Shown here one piece after another: positions 44,979 through 53,549 of a DNA stretch of 64,000 bases (position 1 is the stretch's first letter; each line of letters starts with the position of its first letter). A model generated the notes under the pieces. That model searched no databases. It was not told the DNA's origin and saw only the letters and a list, made by a program, of their open reading frames with translations. Source of the DNA: an uncultured Rubrobacteraceae bacterium (GTDB lineage: Bacteria > Actinomycetota > Rubrobacteria > Rubrobacterales > Rubrobacteraceae); the NCBI GenBank assembly GCA_902806095.1, contig CADCVF010000011.1, forward strand, positions 60,405 to 124,404. The letters are read 5' to 3'. Position numbers and translations under genes: made by a program.

Positions 44979-46077
44979 CCTCGTAGCTCCTCTCGACGCG
45001 GCGGGGGTTTATCCCCGTGGTGATCTCGTAGTTTATCGTGCCTGCGCGTGAGCCGAGCTCTTCGGCGCTGATACGCTCTTCGCCTTGCGTGCCTAGCAGC
45101 ACGACCTCGTCGCCGACCTCGACATCTTCGTCCACCCCGAAGACACAGGCATCCATCGTGACCCGTCCGAGGAGCGGGCGCCTGAGGCCCCGGATCAGGG
45201 CCTCGGCCTTCCCCGAGAGCGTACGTCGATACCCCTCCGCGTACCCAACAGGCGCGGTCGCTGCGAACATCGGCGCCCCGGCTCTATAGGTCAGCCCGTA
45301 GGATACCCCTTCCCCTCTATCGAGCCGCCGCACGCCGGCGACGTAGCTCTTGAGGGCCATCGCGGGCTGCAGTCCCTCAGCCGTCGGGTCCCCCTCATCG
45401 CCCGCAGGGTGCAGACCGTAGAGCGCCACGCCGGGCCGGACGCAGGCGTAGTGCGATCCGGAATGCCAGAGGGTGGCCGCGGAGTTTGCGGCGTGAACCA
45501 GGATACCGCCGAAGGGTTGTGAGGCGAGGACGGAATCGAAGCGCTCTATCTGGCGCCTCGTCTCCCCCTCGTCGGAGTCGGCTGAGGCGAAATGTGTGTA
45601 GACGCCGGTGAGCCTCGGGCCGAGGATCCTGCGCGCCTCCCCCACCTCCGAGGGCTCGACACCCCAGCGGTTCATCCCCGTGTTCACTTTCAGGTGTGCT
45701 TCGAGACCAGGGTTGGCCGTGATGCGTCTCGCGCTCGGGATGGAGTGGGCCGTCACGACCAGGCGATGCGCTTCGGCCAGAGGGAGCCTGTCAGGCAGGA
45801 GATCGGTGAAGACCAGGATCGGCACTTCCAGACCAGCGCGCCGCAGCTCCGCCCCTTCCTCGACGGTGACGACGGCGAGAGAATGTGCCCCGGCCTCGAT
45901 ACAGGCACGGGCCACCTCGACGGAGCCGTGACCGTAAGCGTCCGCCTTGACGACGGCCATCAGGCGCGAGTTCGGAGCCCTGCGTTTGAGGGTGCCCACG
46001 TTGTGGCGTACGGCGCCAGGGTCCACCTCAGCCCAGGTACGGCTCGGGGCCCTGACTCCGGCGGCCATGCTGCTCAC
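44962..46077 (-). CDS. alr: Alanine racemase
   Basis: 371 residues. PLP enzyme that makes D-alanine for peptidoglycan. The lysine motif is LMAVVKADAYGHGSVEVARA; the second catalytic tyrosine region is GEGVSYGLTYRAGAP; also VGYAEGYRR and GRVTMDACVFGV. Normal length. Position between nnr and the tsa genes matches the actinobacterial order. Confidence 0.96.
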   Translation of the reverse strand: MSSMAAGVRAPSRTWAEVDPGAVRHNVGTLKRRAPNSRLMAVVKADAYGHGSVEVARACIEAGAHSLAVVTVEEGAELRRAGLEVPILVFTDLLPDRLPLAEAHRLVVTAHSIPSARRITANPGLEAHLKVNTGMNRWGVEPSEVGEARRILGPRLTGVYTHFASADSDEGETRRQIERFDSVLASQPFGGILVHAANSAATLWHSGSHYACVRPGVALYGLHPAGDEGDPTAEGLQPAMALKSYVAGVRRLDRGEGVSYGLTYRAGAPMFAATAPVGYAEGYRRTLSGKAEALIRGLRRPLLGRVTMDACVFGVDEDVEVGDEVVLLGTQGEERISAEELGSRAGTINYEITTGINPRRVERSYEDVRGP

Positions 46078-46085
46078 GGGCCTTC

Positions 46086-46583
46086 TTACCTGCGGGGGTT
46101 CAGTACATGGAGCGTCAGGATATCCATGCGGGTAATCACACCGTGGAGGATGTCGTCTTCCGCGACGGGGAGGATCTTGACCCTCTTGTCGGCCATAATA
46201 GTGGAAGCCTCCGCGAGAGATGCGTCGGGGGAGATCGTGATCAGCTCCCTCGTCATCACCTCGTCGACGGTAACGCCGGCGCTCTTGAGCGCTTCTTTGC
46301 GGTACTCGTCCCAGCTCCCCAGGGGGATGAGGCCACCGAGGATGTCGAGGAAGCCTGGTGCTTTGACATCAGCGTCACGGAAGATCAGGTCCCCCTCCGT
46401 GACTATGCCGACAAGCCTCCCGCCGTCGACGACGACGGGAGTGCCCGAGATGCCGGACTCGGCGAAGAGTTTGATCGCACCTTCCACCGTCTCGTCTGGG
46501 CCGAGCGTGGGCCACTCCTGGTGCGCGATCTCGGCCACCCTCAATTCCCTGATGTCCTGCTGCTCCACGTTACACCTCTCCAA
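46086..46583 (-). CDS. CBS-domain-pair protein
   Basis: 165 residues with two CBS motifs: GTPVVVDGGRLVGIVTEGDL and KRVKILPVAEDDILHGVITR. Stand-alone CBS pairs bind adenosine-type ligands; the target is unknown. GTG start at 46583 with GGAGAGGT 3 nt upstream and a TACAAT -10 about 26 nt upstream, so it has its own promoter. Confidence 0.88.
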   Translation of the reverse strand: MERCNVEQQDIRELRVAEIAHQEWPTLGPDETVEGAIKLFAESGISGTPVVVDGGRLVGIVTEGDLIFRDADVKAPGFLDILGGLIPLGSWDEYRKEALKSAGVTVDEVMTRELITISPDASLAEASTIMADKRVKILPVAEDDILHGVITRMDILTLHVLNPRR

Positions 46584-46624
46584 TCGTCGTTCCCACTATT
46601 GTAAACGGCTCGGTGAGCCTCAGG

Positions 46625-47419
46625 TTAAGGCTTCCATTCCCTGCTCACGGCTGTTATCCCGACGGCCCGAAAGGTGTCGATGTCGAACTCGACGAGCACA
46701 GCATTGAGCACGACAGGACCGCGCGTGGCGACCGAGATCCCACGCCAATCACCCATGAACAGAGCCAGGAAGTCCTCCTGCTCGAAGCCGATGATGCTTT
46801 TCTTGCACCCTGTCATGCCGACGTCGCTCACGTATGCGGTTCCGTCCGGTAGGATCGAAAGGTCCGCCGTGGGCACGTGCGTATGGGTCCCCAATACGGC
46901 ATGCGCCCTCCCGTCGAGATAATAGCCGAGTGCCTGCTTCTCGCTCGTGGCCTCGGCGTGGGAGTCGACGAGCACGAGGTCGGCGCCGCGCGCTTTCAAC
47001 TCCTCGACGGCTTGGTCGGCAGCCTCGAAAGGAGAATTTTTCGTCCTCTCGACGAACACGCGCCCGAGCACGCTGGTGACGCCCACGGTTACACCGCCAG
47101 CCTCGAAAACCCCAAGGCCGAGCCCCGGGTCCTTTTCGCCGAAGTTGGCGGGACGCACCACCCTGTCCTCTTCTTCGAGAAACTCACTGTATCCATCGGC
47201 GTCGAAGGCGTGGTTCCCGAGGGTGAGGAAGTCGGCCACGGAGAGCAGGGCGGAGCCGCTCTCACGGGTGATCCCACGCCCCGTCGGGGCCGAGTTCTCG
47301 GCGTTGGCGACGACGGCGTCAGGCTCCAGCTCTCGACGCAAGCGGGGGAGGAGATCCAGGACCGCAGAGCACCCCGCGGGCCCGACGATGTCCCCGATGA
47401 AAAGCAGCCTGAAGGTCAG
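46625..47419 (-). CDS. ymdB: YmdB-family metallophosphoesterase, probable CTG start
   Basis: 264 residues if started at CTG 47419, exactly the length of Bacillus YmdB. Di-metal motifs: LLFIGDIVG, NAENSA, LTLGNHAFD, LVDSHAEATSEK and LGTHTHVPTAD. Relatives hydrolyse 2',3'-cyclic nucleotides and affect biofilm switching. The frame has no ATG, GTG or TTG for over 30 codons upstream of the conserved FIGD. The CTG overlaps the nnr TGA as CTGA, mimicking the common ATGA coupling. Confidence 0.88.
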   Translation of the reverse strand: MTFRLLFIGDIVGPAGCSAVLDLLPRLRRELEPDAVVANAENSAPTGRGITRESGSALLSVADFLTLGNHAFDADGYSEFLEEEDRVVRPANFGEKDPGLGLGVFEAGGVTVGVTSVLGRVFVERTKNSPFEAADQAVEELKARGADLVLVDSHAEATSEKQALGYYLDGRAHAVLGTHTHVPTADLSILPDGTAYVSDVGMTGCKKSIIGFEQEDFLALFMGDWRGISVATRGPVVLNAVLVEFDIDTFRAVGITAVSREWKP

Positions 47420-48921
47420 AACAACTCTCCCACGGCCGGCGGAAGATATTCGAGCAGGTCGGTCGCAACGAAGCTCTCCGCGGGCCAGCCGGTCTCTTCC
47501 AGCCACAGCTCCGCCGCGCGTCCGTGCGCCCAGGCGCCGGCCCTGGACGCCTCGTAAGGGTCCATCCCACGCGAGAGGAGGGCCCCGATCACACCCGACA
47601 ACACATCCCCAGTCCCAGCCGTGGCCAGCCCGACGTTCCCCGTAGAGTTGACGGCGACTCTTTCGCCTTCGACGACGAGCGTATCCGAACCCTTGAGCAA
47701 CACGCAGCAACGGTGCCGTTCGGCCGCGTCGCGGGCTGAATCTAGCCTGCGGGCCGACACCTCCCTGGCCCCAGATCCGAGCAGACGCCCCAACTCCCCG
47801 GCGTGTGGCGTCACTACGGTCGGGCTCTCTCTCAGGGCGAGTACGTCCGTACCAGCGAGGTTCGTGATCGCGTCGGCGTCGAGCAATACGGGCAGCCCGA
47901 CCTCGCGCAGGATACCCTCGACGAGGCGCCTGCCATCCTCCCCTGTCCCCGTTCCCGGGCCCATCACGAGCGCGGAGGCTCTAGCTGCGTGCTCCAGGAT
48001 CTCCTCCAGCGCACCTGACCTCATGTAGCCTTCTTCCTCCTCAGCGACGCCGTATACGAGCGCCTCGGTGAGGGTGAGGTCAACGGCGGGTGCGGCACCC
48101 TCGGAGGTGGCAAGGAAGACTATGCCGCACCCTACTCTCTGCGCGCCCCGGACGACCATAACGGGGGCTCCTGTCGTGCCGCGGGAGCCGGCGACGACGA
48201 GCAGGGCGCCGGCCGAGTATTTGTGGGCCGGCTCGGCCGTACGCGGTATCTTCCCCCGTAGAGAAGCCGCGTCGGTCCAGACGAGAGAGGGGTCGATGTC
48301 TGCCTCGGGTGGGATACCGATATCTACGGCCACGACCTCGCCGGAGTGCTCGCGGCCTGGGGAGATCACACACCCAACCTTCATCGCGTGCGCGCAGACA
48401 GTAAGGTCGGCGACCACTGCAGCCCCTGCTACTTCACCGGTCGCCCCATCTACCCCTGATGGGACATCGACGGCGAGTACGGGGGACCGAGAAAAGTTCA
48501 TCTGCTCGATGATCCCTGCCTCCTTCTCGCGCACCTCCCCAGAGAACCCCGTCCCGAGCAGGGCGTCGACGACGAGGTCGGCCGATCTGAGCTCCGCATC
48601 GAGGTCGTCCCGGACGAAAAACCGCACCTGCAGGTTCCGCAGTACCTCCAGGTTGGTCGCGGGGTCCCCTTCGTACTCGCTCTTCGTCGCCAGAACCGCA
48701 ACTTCGACGCCGGAGCGGTGTAGCTCGCGGGCGATGACGAAGCCGTCGCCACCGTTGTTACCGCCGCCGCAGACGACGAGCGCCCGCCCCGGGGAGTATC
48801 GCTCCAGGGCGATACGGGCCATTGCTACACCGGCGCGTTCCATCAGGACGCCGCCTGGGATGCCGAGATCCTGCGCCGCTGCGTCAGCGCGGGACATCTC
48901 CTCTGCGGTGTAGAGCTTCAC
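47416..48921 (-). CDS. nnr: Bifunctional NAD(P)H-hydrate epimerase / ADP-dependent dehydratase
   Basis: 501 residues. The N-terminal epimerase domain (about 1-215) has VVCGGGNNGGDGFVIARELH and DALLGTGFSGEV. The C-terminal kinase-like dehydratase has VMGPGTGTGEDGR, VVTPHAGELGRLLG and NVGLATAGTGDVLSGVIGAL. It repairs damaged NAD(P)HX. The start overlaps the acpS stop by 4 nt. Confidence 0.95.
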   Translation of the reverse strand: MKLYTAEEMSRADAAAQDLGIPGGVLMERAGVAMARIALERYSPGRALVVCGGGNNGGDGFVIARELHRSGVEVAVLATKSEYEGDPATNLEVLRNLQVRFFVRDDLDAELRSADLVVDALLGTGFSGEVREKEAGIIEQMNFSRSPVLAVDVPSGVDGATGEVAGAAVVADLTVCAHAMKVGCVISPGREHSGEVVAVDIGIPPEADIDPSLVWTDAASLRGKIPRTAEPAHKYSAGALLVVAGSRGTTGAPVMVVRGAQRVGCGIVFLATSEGAAPAVDLTLTEALVYGVAEEEEGYMRSGALEEILEHAARASALVMGPGTGTGEDGRRLVEGILREVGLPVLLDADAITNLAGTDVLALRESPTVVTPHAGELGRLLGSGAREVSARRLDSARDAAERHRCCVLLKGSDTLVVEGERVAVNSTGNVGLATAGTGDVLSGVIGALLSRGMDPYEASRAGAWAHGRAAELWLEETGWPAESFVATDLLEYLPPAVGELF

Positions 48922-49316
48922 CCCGAGATCCGCTCCCGGCGCACGACGCAGACGGCGACCGCGGAGAGCTCGGAGTGGGTTATGGAGATGTAGAGATCCT
49001 CCTCCCGCACGCCGACCGCATCGGCGAACTTCTTGATCTTGCCTGAGATACGGACCGTTGGGGCGCTACGGGGCATCCGCACGACCTCGACGCCGTTCCA
49101 TTGGATCAGGCCGCATCCCAGGGCCTTGGTAACGGCCTCTTTGGCGGCCCAGCGTCCTGCGTAATGGCGCTCGGCGAAGCGGTACTTCTCGCAGTAGGCG
49201 ATCTCCGCCTCCGTAAACAGCCGCCGGCGTATCTTCGGGGTGCGCTCCAGGGCGAACTGCATCCTCTCGACGTCGACGACGTCGACCCCGATCCCTGGTA
49301 CGACGAAACCTTCCAC
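48918..49316 (-). CDS. acpS: Holo-[acyl-carrier-protein] synthase
   Basis: 132 residues. Transfers phosphopantetheine from CoA to ACP. Metal site GIGVDVVDVERM and FTEAEIAYCEKY, then GRWAAKEAVTKALG. The C-terminus ISITHSELSAVAVCVV is typical. GTG 49316; a minus-strand TAACAT (49329-49324) ends 7 nt upstream, so the mRNA is probably leaderless. Confidence 0.95.
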   Translation of the reverse strand: MEGFVVPGIGVDVVDVERMQFALERTPKIRRRLFTEAEIAYCEKYRFAERHYAGRWAAKEAVTKALGCGLIQWNGVEVVRMPRSAPTVRISGKIKKFADAVGVREEDLYISITHSELSAVAVCVVRRERISG

Positions 49317-49323
49317 GGGGCGT

Positions 49324-49362
49324 ATGTTACGGCAGATTCACCCCAGGCAAAAGGGCTATAGT
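49324..49362. promoter_or_regulatory. Divergent leaderless promoters of acpS and the diacylglycerol kinase gene
   Basis: Minus strand: TAACAT at 49329-49324, 7 nt before GTG 49316. Plus strand: TATAGT at 49357-49362, 6 nt before the ATG at 49369. Confidence 0.55.
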
Positions 49363-49368
49363 ATGAAG

Positions 49369-50247
49369 ATGGATACGGTCAAAGACATTGTCATCATCGG
49401 AAACCCGAACTCTGGGCGCGCGGGTGATGAGGATTATCTGGAGCGTTTCGCGAAGATTCTGCGCTCGGGAGGCCTGGCGGTAGAAGTGCTGAACACCGAA
49501 CACCCAGACCACGCCACCGAGCTTGCCTCCCTTGCAGGGGACCGTCTGGTCGTGGCCGCTGGGGGCGACGGCACGGTCAACGAAGTCTTGAACGGGCTCT
49601 CACCAGAGGCCACGCTGGGCATTCTGCCGCTCGGCACCGCGAACGTGCTTGCGCGGGAGTTCGGGCTGCCGCTAGATCCGTCCGAGGCCTGCCAGCGCAT
49701 ACTGGAAGGCGAACGCTCCTCGGTGGATTTCGGCGTCGCCACAAACGCTGAGGGCGTCGAGCGCCGCTTCGCCTGTATGGCCGGGATAGGCTTCGACGCG
49801 ACAGTGATAGGCGCCGTGACACCGCGACTGAAGCGCTACCTGCGGAGGTTGGCCTTCCAGGTAACCGCGTTCAAGGTGCTCTTCGGGAACAGGTTCCCCC
49901 CGCTAGAGGTAATCCACGGCGACGAGGTCCACACCGCGAGGTTCGCCATAGTAGCCAACGGCCAGTACTACGGCGGCGACTACAGGGTGTCGGAGCCCGG
50001 CCTGCTGACGAGTGGAGCGTTCGAGACCGTCCTGGTCGAGCGCGTGAGCGACCTCCTCAGGCCTGATGTCTTCGCCGGGATCATGGCGAGGATACCCCTC
50101 AACCGCGCGATGACCTCTTTTACCTCCACAGAGGTCTACGCCAGGGCCCCCGGCGCAGAAGTGCCAGTACAACTCGACGGTGAGCTGTGGGGCAGACTAC
50201 CCATGTCCTTCCGTATCGAACCAGCTGCCCTAAACGTCATCCGGTAG
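49369..50247 (+). CDS. Diacylglycerol kinase-type lipid kinase
   Basis: About 292 residues. DAGK catalytic domain: IVIIGNPNSGRAGD, VVAAGGDGTVNEVLNGLSP and GILPLGTANVLAREFGLP. The C-terminal sandwich domain has GEVYARAPG-like TEVYARAPGAEVPVQLDGE. Phosphorylates diacylglycerol or a related lipid at the membrane. Two ATGs compete (49363, 49369); the -10 TATAGT at 49357-49362 would place the transcript start on the second one. Confidence 0.92.
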   Translation: MDTVKDIVIIGNPNSGRAGDEDYLERFAKILRSGGLAVEVLNTEHPDHATELASLAGDRLVVAAGGDGTVNEVLNGLSPEATLGILPLGTANVLAREFGLPLDPSEACQRILEGERSSVDFGVATNAEGVERRFACMAGIGFDATVIGAVTPRLKRYLRRLAFQVTAFKVLFGNRFPPLEVIHGDEVHTARFAIVANGQYYGGDYRVSEPGLLTSGAFETVLVERVSDLLRPDVFAGIMARIPLNRAMTSFTSTEVYARAPGAEVPVQLDGELWGRLPMSFRIEPAALNVIR

Positions 50248-50248
50248 G

Positions 50249-50268
50249 GACAGCATTTCAGCTTTTTT
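50249..50268. repeat. TCAGC repeat, copy 8 (fragment)
   Basis: ACAGCATTTCAGC followed by TTTTTT, directly after the kinase stop codon and touching the alcohol dehydrogenase remnant. On the plus strand the T-run could help end the kinase mRNA. Confidence 0.5.
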
Positions 50269-50446
50269 GCGTCATGGCGATCGTCGCTACCCTGGCCGCG
50301 CGTGACTTTGTAACGCCCGTCAGGCATGGTCGACGAGCACGGCTGCCCCACGCACCCTGCCACCGCGCAGGAGGACCTGGCTCGGGCATGGCCACCTCTG
50401 CCACCCTAAGCGGTTCGCCGGGAACTTCCAGGATCATCGCGCGCAT
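50262..50446 (-). pseudogene. N-terminal remnant of a zinc alcohol dehydrogenase
   Basis: From ATG 50446 the frame reads MRAMILEVPGEPLRVAEVAM then PEPGP, the classical N-terminus of zinc-dependent alcohol dehydrogenases. After that the frame is lost: traces such as VLLRGG, VLVDHA and PDGRYKVTRG appear in other frames. The rest of the gene (about 270 residues) is missing and the remnant ends at the repeat fragment at 50249-50268. Not functional. Confidence 0.7.
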
Positions 50447-50500
50447 GAAAGTATTCTCTTCTGAGATGCAACAGCGGTCTCCGGCACCACCTCTAATCTT

Positions 50501-52336
50501 CTATTCGACGGTGACACTCTTGGCGAGGTTGCGCGGCTTGTCGACATTGAGGCCCCGGTATTTCGCGACGTGGTATGCGAGGAGCTGCAGCGGCACGCTA
50601 CAGACGAAGGGAGCCAGGATCTCCGGGGCCTCGGGGATGGGGAGCACCAGGCGCGCCATCCTTTCTGCGCCTTTGTCACCTTCACGGGCGACGGCGATCA
50701 CACTGGCGCCCCTGGCAACGGTCTCCTCGACGTTCGAGAGGGTCTTCTCGCGGACGAGGCCCTCCCCGAGAACGGCTATGACGGGACAATGTTCGTCGAC
50801 GAGGGCAATGGGACCATGCTTCATCTCGCCCGCCGGATACCCTTCGGATGGCAGGTAGGAGATCTCCTTGAGCTTCAGGGCCCCCTCCAGCGCCACGGGA
50901 TACGAGATGCCACGCCCCAGGAAGAGCGAGCATCGCGCGTCTTCGAAGACCTCGACGGCCTCCTCGACCCGGTTCCCGAGCGACTCGAGCGTCTCCTCGA
51001 CCTTCTCAGGCGCCAGCCTGAGGCTGCGTCCGATCTCCCGCAACTCCCCCTCCGCCAATACCCCACGGATGCCAGCTAGCGCCAGCGCCAGCAGGTCGAG
51101 AGCGGCGACCTGGGCGACGAAGGCTTTGGTGGAGGCCACACAGATCTCGGGCCCAGCCCTGGTCAGCAGGACAGCGTCGGCCTCGCGGGTGATGAGTGAC
51201 CCCTGGGTGTTGGTCACCGCAAGCACCCTGGCCCTGAAGCCCCGCGCCGACTGAACGGCCGCCAGGGTATCTGTGGTCTCCCCGCTCTGACTTATGGCAA
51301 CGACCAGCGTGCGAGAGTCCCCTATGGGGTCAGCGTAGCGATACTCGCTGGCGATCACGACCTCGACGGGTATCCTGGCGAGCTTCTCTATGGCGTGTTT
51401 GCCTAGCAAGCCGGCATGATAGGACGTGCCACAGGCGACGACCACAACCCGGTCTAGCTCAGAGAGGTCGAGCCCTACCTCCGAGAGGTCGACGACGCCG
51501 TCTGTGTCGATACGGCCGAGAAGGGTCGCGCCCAGGGCAGCGGGCTGCTCGTGGATCTCCTTGAGCATGTAGTCGTCGTAGCCGCCGAGCTCGACGGCCT
51601 CGGTGTCCCAGTCCACCTCGAAGGACTCACGCTCGACAGGCTCTCCCGAAAAGGTGAACACCTCTACCGAGGAGTCGGCTATCTCGACGATCTCACCGTT
51701 CTCGACGAGGATGAACTCGTGCGTCTCCCCGAGCAGGGCCTGCACCGCGCTCGCCAGGAAGTTCTCACCTTCCCCGAGCCCGACGACGAGCGGGCTCTGG
51801 TGGCGGGCCGCGACGACCTTGCCGGGCTCATCCACGCTGACCGCGGCGACGGCGAAGGAACCCTCGAGCCGCTGCAGAACCCCGGCGAGCGCCGTACGCA
51901 ATCTCTCCCCGGCCTCGACCCGCTCGGCGATGAGATGCGCCATCACTTCCGTGTCCGTTTCGGAAAGGAATGATATGCCCCGCCCCTCCAACTCCGCCTT
52001 GAGCTCCGAGAAGTTCTCTATGATGCCATTGTGCACGACTGCGACGCTCCCAGCTCCGCCGAGATGGGGATGAGCGTTCTCCTCGCTGGGACGTCCGTGC
52101 GTCGCCCAGCGGGTGTGTCCCACCCCGGTCCTTACCTGGGAGAGGTCACCGTTGCGCCCGTCAAGGGCGCGGGTGAGGTTCTCGAGTTGCCCGACCTCCC
52201 TTATCTGCTCTATCCGGCCTTCCCTTTGAAGGGCCAGCCCAGCCGAATCGTAACCACGATACTCGAGGTGCCCGAGACCCTCCATAAGCACCTCGACACA
52301 CCGCTCTTTACCGGCGTAACCCACTATGCCGCACAC
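50501..52336 (-). CDS. glmS: Glucosamine-6-phosphate synthase
   Basis: 611 residues. Makes glucosamine-6-phosphate from fructose-6-phosphate and glutamine. The GTG start is followed at once by the nucleophile cysteine (CGIVGYAGKERCVEVLMEG), with GVGHTRWATHG and HNGIIENFSEL. Two SIS domains follow (ACGTSYHAGL, SQSGETTDTLAA, then GRGISYPVALEGALKLKEI). GGGAGGT lies 6 nt before GTG 52336. Frame sequence upstream to 52642 is leader RNA, not protein. A glmS ribozyme lies 88 nt upstream. Confidence 0.97.
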   Translation of the reverse strand: MCGIVGYAGKERCVEVLMEGLGHLEYRGYDSAGLALQREGRIEQIREVGQLENLTRALDGRNGDLSQVRTGVGHTRWATHGRPSEENAHPHLGGAGSVAVVHNGIIENFSELKAELEGRGISFLSETDTEVMAHLIAERVEAGERLRTALAGVLQRLEGSFAVAAVSVDEPGKVVAARHQSPLVVGLGEGENFLASAVQALLGETHEFILVENGEIVEIADSSVEVFTFSGEPVERESFEVDWDTEAVELGGYDDYMLKEIHEQPAALGATLLGRIDTDGVVDLSEVGLDLSELDRVVVVACGTSYHAGLLGKHAIEKLARIPVEVVIASEYRYADPIGDSRTLVVAISQSGETTDTLAAVQSARGFRARVLAVTNTQGSLITREADAVLLTRAGPEICVASTKAFVAQVAALDLLALALAGIRGVLAEGELREIGRSLRLAPEKVEETLESLGNRVEEAVEVFEDARCSLFLGRGISYPVALEGALKLKEISYLPSEGYPAGEMKHGPIALVDEHCPVIAVLGEGLVREKTLSNVEETVARGASVIAVAREGDKGAERMARLVLPIPEAPEILAPFVCSVPLQLLAYHVAKYRGLNVDKPRNLAKSVTVE

Positions 52337-52423
52337 AGGTTTACCTCCCTGTCTATCCGGGGATGGGATCAGGGATGGCAGAGACAGGGGATAGTGCGAT
52401 AGAGGCTCTGTATCCGGGCCGAA

Positions 52424-52561
52424 CGGTGCTTTGTCCCCGGCGTCACCACCGGGATTTGTCACCGCCTTGACGACCGCCCGAAGCCGAGACGTACCCGCCG
52501 AATGCTTCGATGAACGTCTTCCTCGTCGACTCCCGCATCTTGCCGCAAGAGTCCTGGCGCT
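52424..52561 (-). ncRNA. glmS self-cleaving ribozyme/riboswitch
   Basis: On the minus strand the core begins A|GCGCCAGGAC (cleavage expected between 52561 and 52560), a P2 hairpin follows, then GTCGACGAGG, GACGTTCATCGA, TTCGGCGGGTACGTCTC, and a 3' domain closed by CGGTG/CACCG. These match the conserved glmS ribozyme blocks (AGCGCC, GACGAGG, UAUCGA, UUCGGCGG). It is activated by glucosamine-6-phosphate and lowers glmS mRNA. The stretch 52562-52719 is upstream leader with no gene visible. Confidence 0.93.
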
Positions 52562-52719
52562 TGTATTGCTCTCTACCCGCAAGCTCCGACGATCCCATCG
52601 CGCTCGCTGGCCATCTACTGCGATGTGATCTTCTCCAGGCAACCTCCCTATCTCCTCGGAAACGTTGCCGCTGACTGTAACGCTTGCGCCGCGAAAAAGA
52701 AACCAGGAACCCTGATGTT

Positions 52720-53457
52720 CTACAAGATGTTCAGGTCAACGATGCCCGATACGGCGAGCAGAGCGATGATGATAGGCTGGTGGATCAGGTAGACAAACAG
52801 CGCGTTTCTACCAAGAGGAAGCAGCGGTCTCGCCAGTACAGGGGCTTTATCCTCCGTAACCGCGGGCCTTCTACCATCACCGTACTTCGAGTTCCCGAAG
52901 AAAAGCCCGATCAGGACGATGCCGAACCAGGGCAGCAAAGGCCTGTAATCCGGCATCACCACGCCCTCTGGTACGACACCGAAAGGCAAGAGCCAGAAGC
53001 TCTGTGAGTAGAGGCCCTGAGCCAGTATGTACTGGCCTGCGGCGAATATGAGGGTGCCGAGCACGAGGTTAGTGAACCGGAGCTTCAGGAAAGGGTAGGC
53101 GAGGATTATGGAGACCCCGATCAGCTGCAGTATGCCGAACGCGATGACGCCCATCCCGAGGGCCAGGAAGACGACGGTCAAAACCATCCCGTACGCGAGG
53201 ATCCTCAAGCCTCTCGCCAGATATTTACCGAAGAGCCTCCACCCCGTCATGCTGGTCCTCGCCCGGCTTATGGCGAGCGAGACGCCGACGAGGAACAGAA
53301 ACAGGCCCGCAGTAACGTCGGCGAAGAGATCCCAGTTCCCCGAAGTAGACTGGACGTCATAGCCTCCGAGGGTATCCAGGTCGTAGGTGGAGTGGTAGAC
53401 GATCATCATGATGATGGCGACGCCGCGGGCCGCATCCACCTCCCAGAACCTGTCCAC
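52720..53457 (-). CDS. DUF1624 / heparan-alpha-glucosaminide acetyltransferase-like membrane protein
   Basis: 245 residues, about seven membrane segments. The family start FWEVDAARGVAIIMMIVYHS and loop PLLPWFGIVLIGLFFG are clear, as is ALFVYLIHQPIIIALL near the end. Relatives move acyl groups across membranes; the substrate here is unknown. ATG at 53457. Confidence 0.82.
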   Translation of the reverse strand: MDRFWEVDAARGVAIIMMIVYHSTYDLDTLGGYDVQSTSGNWDLFADVTAGLFLFLVGVSLAISRARTSMTGWRLFGKYLARGLRILAYGMVLTVVFLALGMGVIAFGILQLIGVSIILAYPFLKLRFTNLVLGTLIFAAGQYILAQGLYSQSFWLLPFGVVPEGVVMPDYRPLLPWFGIVLIGLFFGNSKYGDGRRPAVTEDKAPVLARPLLPLGRNALFVYLIHQPIIIALLAVSGIVDLNIL

Positions 53458-53537
53458 CTTACGCTCCGTACCCGGCTCCTCTCCGGTATTTCCGGATCAT
53501 ATCCTACCCCGTCCCCTGCGAACCGCGGCGCATGGGT

Positions 53538-53543
53538 TAGCAT
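53538..53543 (+). promoter_or_regulatory. -10 box of GNAT gene, leaderless spacing
   Basis: TAGCAT with 6 nt to GTG 53550. Confidence 0.45.
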
Positions 53544-53549
53544 TGGTCC

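Noticed and set aside
47420..47710. N-terminal extension of YmdB
   Set aside because: It overlaps nnr with unrelated Arg/Gly-rich sequence; the family begins at LLFIGD.
52337..52642. N-terminal extension of GlmS
   Set aside because: The catalytic cysteine must follow the initiator, and this stretch contains the ribozyme.
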